Shown here: one piece after another, positions 6,384 to 11,083 of the stretch
Position numbering within the stretch: position 1 is the stretch's first letter
Layout of the letters: each line of letters begins with the position of its first letter
Source: DATEEW01 sp035273665
Lineage (GTDB): Bacteria; Pseudomonadota; Gammaproteobacteria; Burkholderiales; SG8-39
Reading direction: 5' to 3'
Length of the DNA: 11,083 bases
Assembly (NCBI GenBank): GCA_035273665.1
Contig: DATEOW010000205.1
Coordinates: 1-11,083, forward strand
The notes under the pieces: model-generated
The model's database searches: none
What the model saw: the letters and a program-made list of their open reading frames with translations, nothing else
What the model was told of the DNA's origin: nothing
Made by a program: the position numbers and the translations under genes

Positions 6384-7864
6384 TTGTTGCCGTCGCTGCG
6401 CGCGGCGATGGGTTGAGGCGAACTCCAACCGCCCCCGAGCGCGCGAATCAAGCTCACGGTCGCCAAGCGCCGCGCGCCGTCGATCTGCACGTTGAGCCGC
6501 TCAATGTCCAGCTGGCTGCGTTGGACATCGATCACTTCGAAGTAACTCGCAGCGCCCGCTTTGTAACGCGAATCGGTCAAGCCGCTCGCCCGGCGCGATG
6601 ACACCAGCGCACTCGCATTGGCACGCGCTTGCGCGTCGAGCGTACGCAGATCGGACAGACTGTCCTCTACATCGGCAAAGGCATTCAAGACGCGGTCGCG
6701 ATAATTCGCGACGGCTTCGTCATAAGCCGCCCAAGACCGATCAAGATTTGCGGTGTTGCGACCGCCGCTAAAAATCGGCATGGTCAATATCGTTCCCGCC
6801 AGCGGGCCCAGTGCCCACGTACGGCTCGACCAATTGAACAAATCGCCCAACTCCTCCGATGCAAATCCGCCGTTGGCGGTGAGATTGAGTACGGGGAAGA
6901 ATGCGGCGCGCGCCACACCGATGCGTGCATTGGACGCCATCAGGCTTTGCTGCGCGGCGACCACATCGGGGCGGCGTTCGAGCAAGGTCGAAGGCAGCCC
7001 CGCCGGAATCACAGGCACATTCTCTCTTTCACTTTCGGTGAACGGCTGCTGCGTCAACGTAAAGTTCGCCGGCGCTCGGCCCAGCAAAACGGCGAGCGCA
7101 TGTTCCAGCCGTGCGCGCTGACGTTCCAGCGCATGCATTTCGCTCTGCGTCGTCGCGAGCTCTGTTTTGGCCCGTGCGAGATCAAGCTCGCTGATGGCTC
7201 CCGCGTTGAAACGCTTCTGCGTCAGGTCCACATTTTGATGCCGCCAATCGACGGTGTCGCGCAATAACGCAAGCTCGCTGTCCATCGCACGCAACTGGAA
7301 ATAAACGCTTGCGACGTCCGCTTGCAAGGCGAGCATCAGCGATTGATAGGTGGCTTCGGAGCTGCCGGCTTCACTCTCCGCCGCGCGTACGCCGTCGCCG
7401 ATGCGCCCAAATAAATCCACCTCCCAACTTGCATTCAAGTCCGCGCGCCAAATCGTATAAGGCGAGGTATCGACGCCCTGGGGCAATCCGAGCGCGGTTC
7501 CCGTGGGTTTGGTGCGGCTCGGCCCAAAACCTGCGCCCAACTGCGGCAACCGGTCCGCGTTGACAATGCCGACGATGGCGCGCGCCTGACGCACACGTGC
7601 CGCCGCCGCCTGCAACTGTGCATTGGCCGCCAGCGCCTGCGTTTGCAGCGTGTTCAGCGCTTCATCGTTAAACACGCGCCACCATTCGCCGCGCGCGACA
7701 TGCTCAGAAGGTTGCGCCTCTTTCCAATGGCCACGCTCGGCCTCGGGCAATTGCACCGCCTCTTTGTATTGAGAAGGCGTCTCGACGTCCGGCGTTTCAA
7801 ACTTGGGCGCAAGCGAGCAACCGCTCGCGAGAACCAAAAGACTTAAGCCGATTATTTTTTTCAT
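6380..7864 (-). CDS. RND efflux outer-membrane factor, NodT/OprM-type lipoprotein
   Basis: This 494-residue protein is the outer-membrane channel of the tripartite pump, a TolC-like trimer that exports drugs past the outer membrane. It has a lipoprotein signal (MKKIIGLSLLVLASGC) with lipobox LASG and Cys16 as the lipidated residue, followed by SLAPKFETP, typical of the NodT group. Two halves of the outer-membrane-efflux repeat are visible: the first with WWRVFNDEALNTL (61-73), SWEVDLFGRI (146-155) and long helices (160-255); the second with LERRPDVVAAQQSLMASNARIG, then a barrel segment and YDEAVANYRDRVLNAFADVEDSL. The length is normal for the family. Its ATG (7864-7862) overlaps the permease TAA as TAATG, indicating coupled translation as the last gene of the operon. 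Its own stop shares a TTAA palindrome with the kinase stop. Confidence 0.94.
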   Translation of the reverse strand: MKKIIGLSLLVLASGCSLAPKFETPDVETPSQYKEAVQLPEAERGHWKEAQPSEHVARGEWWRVFNDEALNTLQTQALAANAQLQAAAARVRQARAIVGIVNADRLPQLGAGFGPSRTKPTGTALGLPQGVDTSPYTIWRADLNASWEVDLFGRIGDGVRAAESEAGSSEATYQSLMLALQADVASVYFQLRAMDSELALLRDTVDWRHQNVDLTQKRFNAGAISELDLARAKTELATTQSEMHALERQRARLEHALAVLLGRAPANFTLTQQPFTESERENVPVIPAGLPSTLLERRPDVVAAQQSLMASNARIGVARAAFFPVLNLTANGGFASEELGDLFNWSSRTWALGPLAGTILTMPIFSGGRNTANLDRSWAAYDEAVANYRDRVLNAFADVEDSLSDLRTLDAQARANASALVSSRRASGLTDSRYKAGAASYFEVIDVQRSQLDIERLNVQIDGARRLATVSLIRALGGGWSSPQPIAARSDGNN

Positions 7865-10800
7865 TATGTATTCCCTTCAACCGCGGGGACGCGATCGGAA
7901 CGCATTTGGCCTGCCGCATGCGGACGTTTGCCGAAGCTACGCAACACGACATAGAAAACGGGTGTCAGCAACAGACCGAAGAAAGTCACGCCCAACATGC
8001 CCCAAAACACCGCGATCCCCATTGCTTGCCGCATTTCCGAGCCGGCACCGCTCGATAACGCTAGCGGCACCACGCCCATGATGAACGCGAAGGAAGTCAT
8101 CAAAATGGGGCGAAGCCGCAGACGGCAGGCCTCCAGCGCCGCGTCCACGACACCGTGCCCTTGTATTTCGAGCTCGCGCGCGAATTCCACGATCAAGATC
8201 GCGTTCTTGCACGCCAAGCCGACCAATACGAACAATGCAATCTGCGTGAAAATGTTGTTGTCCCCGCCGGTGAAGTGCACACCGGTGATGGCGCAGAGCA
8301 AACACATCGGCACAATCAGAATGACCGCGAGCGGCATGGTGAAACTTTCGTATTGCGCGGCCAGCACGAGGAACACCAACAAGACGCAAAGCGGAAAGAC
8401 CAGAATCGCCGTGTTGCCGGCCAGAATTTCCTGATAAGTCAGATCGGTCCATTCGTAGGTCATTCCGCGCGGCAGGACTTCCTTCGCAATGCGTTCGATC
8501 GCCGCTTGTGCCTCACCCGAGCTGTAGCCCATGCCTGCAGCGCCGTTCAAGTCGGCCGTGGGGAACGCGTTGTAGCGCATCGCGCGGCCCGGGCCGTAAC
8601 TTTCCTCGACGGTCATTACCGACCCCAGAGGCAACATTTCGCCGGCCGCATTGCGGGTCTTCAAAGTCGCGATATCGTCTGCGTGCGAACGATAAGGCGC
8701 GTCAGCCTGCACCACCACACGGTAAGTGCGCCCAAAACGGTTGAAGTCGTTGACGTAAAGGGAGCCCATGTAAATCTGCATGGTGTTAAACACATCCGTC
8801 ACCGGCACGCCCATCCGCTTAGCCTTCTCTCGGTCGAGGTTGGCATAGATTTGCGGCACATTGATCTGGAAACTCGAGAACACGTTCATCAGTTCAGGCG
8901 TTTGATACGCCTTCATTTTCAAGGCTTCCATCGCCTGGAAAATCGCCTCGTTGCCGAGCGCGGCACGATCCTCGATCTGCATTTTGAAGCCGCCAATCTG
9001 GCCGATGCCGTTAACCGGCGGTGGCGGAAAGACGGCGATGAATGCGTCTTGAATGCCGCCTAAGCGTTGGTTTACATCCATCGCGATGGCGTCCGCGGTG
9101 AGGTTGGCGGATTTACGTGCTTCAAAATCCTTCAAGGTGAAGAACACAATCCCTTCGTTCGGTGCATTGCTGAAACCCGCGATCGACAAACCGGGAAAGG
9201 CCACCGCGTCCTTGATGCCGGGCGTTTCCATGGCGATGGCGGAAATACGCCGAATCACGGCGTCTGTGCGATCAAGCGATGCGCCTTCCGGCAACTGCGC
9301 GAAGCCGACGAGATATTCCTTGTCCTGTTGCGGCACGAATCCGCCGGGAACCAGCTTGAACATGAAATAGGTCAACCCGATGAGCACCGCATAAACGATC
9401 AAGGCAGCAGTCTTGCGATTGAGCACACGTCTGACGCCGCTTTGATAGCGATTGGCCGACTTGCGGAAGAAACGATCGAAGCGGGTGAAGAACCAACCGA
9501 AGCTCCGGTCCATGAAACGCGTGAGGCGATCCTTCGGTGCATCGTGCGGTTTGAGCAGGATGGCGGCGAGCGCCGGCGACAGTGTCAGGGAATTGAAAGC
9601 CGAGATAATCGTCGAGATGACGATGGTCAGTGCGAACTGTTTGTAGAACTGGCCGGTCAATCCACTGATAAATGCGATCGGCACGAACACTGCGCACAAC
9701 GTCAACGCGATGGCGATAATCGGACCGCTCACTTCCTTCATTGCGCGATAAGTCGCTTCCTTCGGGTCGTAGCCGAGCTCGATATTGCGTTCGACGTTTT
9801 CAACGACGACGATTGCGTCGTCCACCACAATCCCGATCGCGAGCACCAGGCCGAATAGCGTCAATGCATTAATGGAGAAGCCGAAGGCCAGCAACAGACC
9901 GAAAGTGCCGACGATGGATACCGGCACCGCAGCAAGCGGAATGATCGACGCGCGCCAGGTTTGCAGAAAGATGATGACGACCAGCACGACGAGAAGAATG
10001 GCTTCGAACAAGGTTTCGATCACCGCTTCGATCGACTTCTGCACGAAACGCGTGGGGTCGTACACGATGGCGTAGTCCACGCCTTCGGGAAAGTTCTGCT
10101 TCAGCCGTTCCATCTCCGCCCGTACGGTATTAGACAGTGCGATCGCGTTGGAACCGGGCGCTTGGAAAACACCGATACCCACAGCAGGCTTATTGTTCAA
10201 CAAACTGCGTAGCGCGTAATCGCCTTGGCCAAGTTCAATCCGGGCGACGTCGCGTAGATAAGTGACGCGCCCGTCTTTGGCGTTGATGATGATATTGGCG
10301 AACTCTTCCTCGGTCGTCAGACGCCCTTGCGTGTTGACCGATAATTGGAAATCCGAATCCTTCGAGGGCGGTGCGCCGACGACACCGGCAGCCACCTGCA
10401 CGTTCTGTTCGCGAATCGCTTGCACGATATCCGTCGCAGTCAGATTTCGTGCCGCGACTTTCTGTGGATCGAGCCAGATGCGCATGGCGTAATCGCCGCC
10501 GCCGAACACCTGGGTCTGACCCATGCCCGGAATACGAGCGATGACATCCTTGACGTTCAATACGGCGTAATTGCGTAGATACAATTCATCGTATCGGCTA
10601 TCCGGCGACAAGATGTGAATGACCATAATGAAGTCGGGCGAACTCTTTTCCGTCGTGACGCCGATCTGCCGCACCTCCTCCGGCATACGCGGTAAAGCGC
10701 GCTGGACCCGGTTCTGGACCTGCGTTTCAGCCGTATCGATATTGGTGCCGATTTTGAAAGTGACCGTCAGCATCATCACGCCGTCCGTCGTCGCTTGGGA

Positions 10801-11040
10801 CGACATGTACAACATGTTCTCGACGCCGTTGATCTGTTCTTCCAGCGGCGCAGCGACGCTTTCGGCAATGGCTTGCGGATTGGCGCCCGGATAAACCGCA
10901 CGCACGACAACTGAAGGCGGCACGACTTCGGGGTATTCGCTCACCGGCATGCTGTACATGGCGATCAAGCCGCCGATAAAGATCAGCAGTGAGAGAACGG
11001 CCGCAAAGATGGGTCGGTCGATAAATACGCGTGAAAGCAT
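7864..11040 (-). CDS. RND multidrug efflux permease, HAE1 family (MexF/OqxB type)
   Basis: This 1058-residue inner-membrane proton/drug antiporter forms the trimeric engine of the pump. It starts MLSRVFIDRPIFAAVLSLLI, the standard RND N-terminal membrane helix. The proton-relay aspartates are Asp407 and Asp408 in GIVVDDAIVVVEN (403-415), at the same numbers as in AcrB, and the TM10 lysine is Lys945 in VGLACKNAILIVEF. Periplasmic porter regions lie at about 30-330 and 565-870, with PGMGQTQVFGGGDYAMRIWLDP (171-192) and the G-rich docking stretch. Segment GGDNNIFTQIALFVLVGLACKN is in the style of MexF, BpeF and OqxB, whose known substrates include quinolones and chloramphenicol; substrate here is an inference. 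The gene follows the adaptor by one base and overlaps the channel gene by one base. Nothing is truncated or missing. Confidence 0.96.
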   Translation of the reverse strand: MLSRVFIDRPIFAAVLSLLIFIGGLIAMYSMPVSEYPEVVPPSVVVRAVYPGANPQAIAESVAAPLEEQINGVENMLYMSSQATTDGVMMLTVTFKIGTNIDTAETQVQNRVQRALPRMPEEVRQIGVTTEKSSPDFIMVIHILSPDSRYDELYLRNYAVLNVKDVIARIPGMGQTQVFGGGDYAMRIWLDPQKVAARNLTATDIVQAIREQNVQVAAGVVGAPPSKDSDFQLSVNTQGRLTTEEEFANIIINAKDGRVTYLRDVARIELGQGDYALRSLLNNKPAVGIGVFQAPGSNAIALSNTVRAEMERLKQNFPEGVDYAIVYDPTRFVQKSIEAVIETLFEAILLVVLVVIIFLQTWRASIIPLAAVPVSIVGTFGLLLAFGFSINALTLFGLVLAIGIVVDDAIVVVENVERNIELGYDPKEATYRAMKEVSGPIIAIALTLCAVFVPIAFISGLTGQFYKQFALTIVISTIISAFNSLTLSPALAAILLKPHDAPKDRLTRFMDRSFGWFFTRFDRFFRKSANRYQSGVRRVLNRKTAALIVYAVLIGLTYFMFKLVPGGFVPQQDKEYLVGFAQLPEGASLDRTDAVIRRISAIAMETPGIKDAVAFPGLSIAGFSNAPNEGIVFFTLKDFEARKSANLTADAIAMDVNQRLGGIQDAFIAVFPPPPVNGIGQIGGFKMQIEDRAALGNEAIFQAMEALKMKAYQTPELMNVFSSFQINVPQIYANLDREKAKRMGVPVTDVFNTMQIYMGSLYVNDFNRFGRTYRVVVQADAPYRSHADDIATLKTRNAAGEMLPLGSVMTVEESYGPGRAMRYNAFPTADLNGAAGMGYSSGEAQAAIERIAKEVLPRGMTYEWTDLTYQEILAGNTAILVFPLCVLLVFLVLAAQYESFTMPLAVILIVPMCLLCAITGVHFTGGDNNIFTQIALFVLVGLACKNAILIVEFARELEIQGHGVVDAALEACRLRLRPILMTSFAFIMGVVPLALSSGAGSEMRQAMGIAVFWGMLGVTFFGLLLTPVFYVVLRSFGKRPHAAGQMRSDRVPAVEGNT

Positions 11041-11041
11041 C

Positions 11042-11083
11042 TCAGGCCGCCTTTCCGTTGCCGGTTTTGCTTTGCACCGGCGC
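11042..11083 (-). CDS. Partial RND periplasmic adaptor (membrane fusion protein), C-terminal 13 residues
   Basis: From the right edge the minus strand reads APVQSKTGNGKAA followed by TGA at 11044-11042, one base before the permease ATG. A short, Ala/Lys/Gly-rich disordered tail is usual for adaptors of the AcrA/MexE family, and in operons of this type the adaptor gene comes directly before the permease. The identity rests mainly on position; the rest of the gene is outside the window. The permease probably uses GGAAAGG inside this tail as its Shine-Dalgarno, so the two are likely coupled. Confidence 0.6.
   Translation of the reverse strand, partial: APVQSKTGNGKAA

Noticed and set aside
6629..7267. 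212-residue plus-strand open frame opposite the outer-membrane factor
   Set aside because: Low-complexity Arg-rich translation complementary to a well-conserved efflux channel gene.
8155..9858. Long plus-strand open frames opposite the RND permease
   Set aside because: They are shadows of the conserved permease: His/Arg-rich, without family features, and the opposite strand is an unmistakable RND protein.

Overview
This is a chromosome-like window of moderately high GC from a Gram-negative bacterium. An outer-membrane factor with a lipobox, a three-part RND efflux operon and the overall gene styles suggest Pseudomonadota (beta or gamma), but no species can be assigned. There are no RNA genes, insertion sequences, CRISPR arrays or phage genes, and coding density is very high.

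Left part (1-1593, minus strand). Transcription runs leftward from a strong ribosome binding site. The first reading frame encodes a 153-residue protein whose N-terminus resembles small helical domains found at the front of bacterial conflict/effector proteins. It stops at 1132. A second long frame (ending at 101), shifted by -1, is open across that point and has no ordinary start codon near the junction. The junction carries the heptamer A_AAC_CCC, a 5-base spacer and a perfect 10-bp GC-rich hairpin: the layout of a programmed -1 ribosomal frameshift. This would make a 497-residue fusion alongside the 153-residue short form. The C-terminal part is not recognised. Its stop overlaps the start (TGATG) of a gene cut by the left edge that resembles an antibiotic biosynthesis monooxygenase.

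Middle (1719-6383). A SulP-family anion transporter with a C-terminal STAS domain (plus strand) converges on a glutathione S-transferase (minus strand) with only 3 bases between their stops. Divergent from the transferase is a membrane sensor histidine kinase with an extracytoplasmic sensor region, a PAS domain, a histidine H-box and an ATPase domain. No response regulator is present in the window.

Right part (6380-11083, minus strand). A multidrug efflux operon runs leftward: the last 13 residues of a likely membrane fusion protein, a 1058-residue RND permease of the MexF/OqxB type, and a NodT-type outer-membrane lipoprotein. The gaps are 1 base and a 1-base TAATG overlap, so the three parts are almost certainly co-translated. 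The operon's last stop codon overlaps the kinase stop codon in a TTAA palindrome. The most unusual feature of the window is the candidate frameshift gene at 101-1593.
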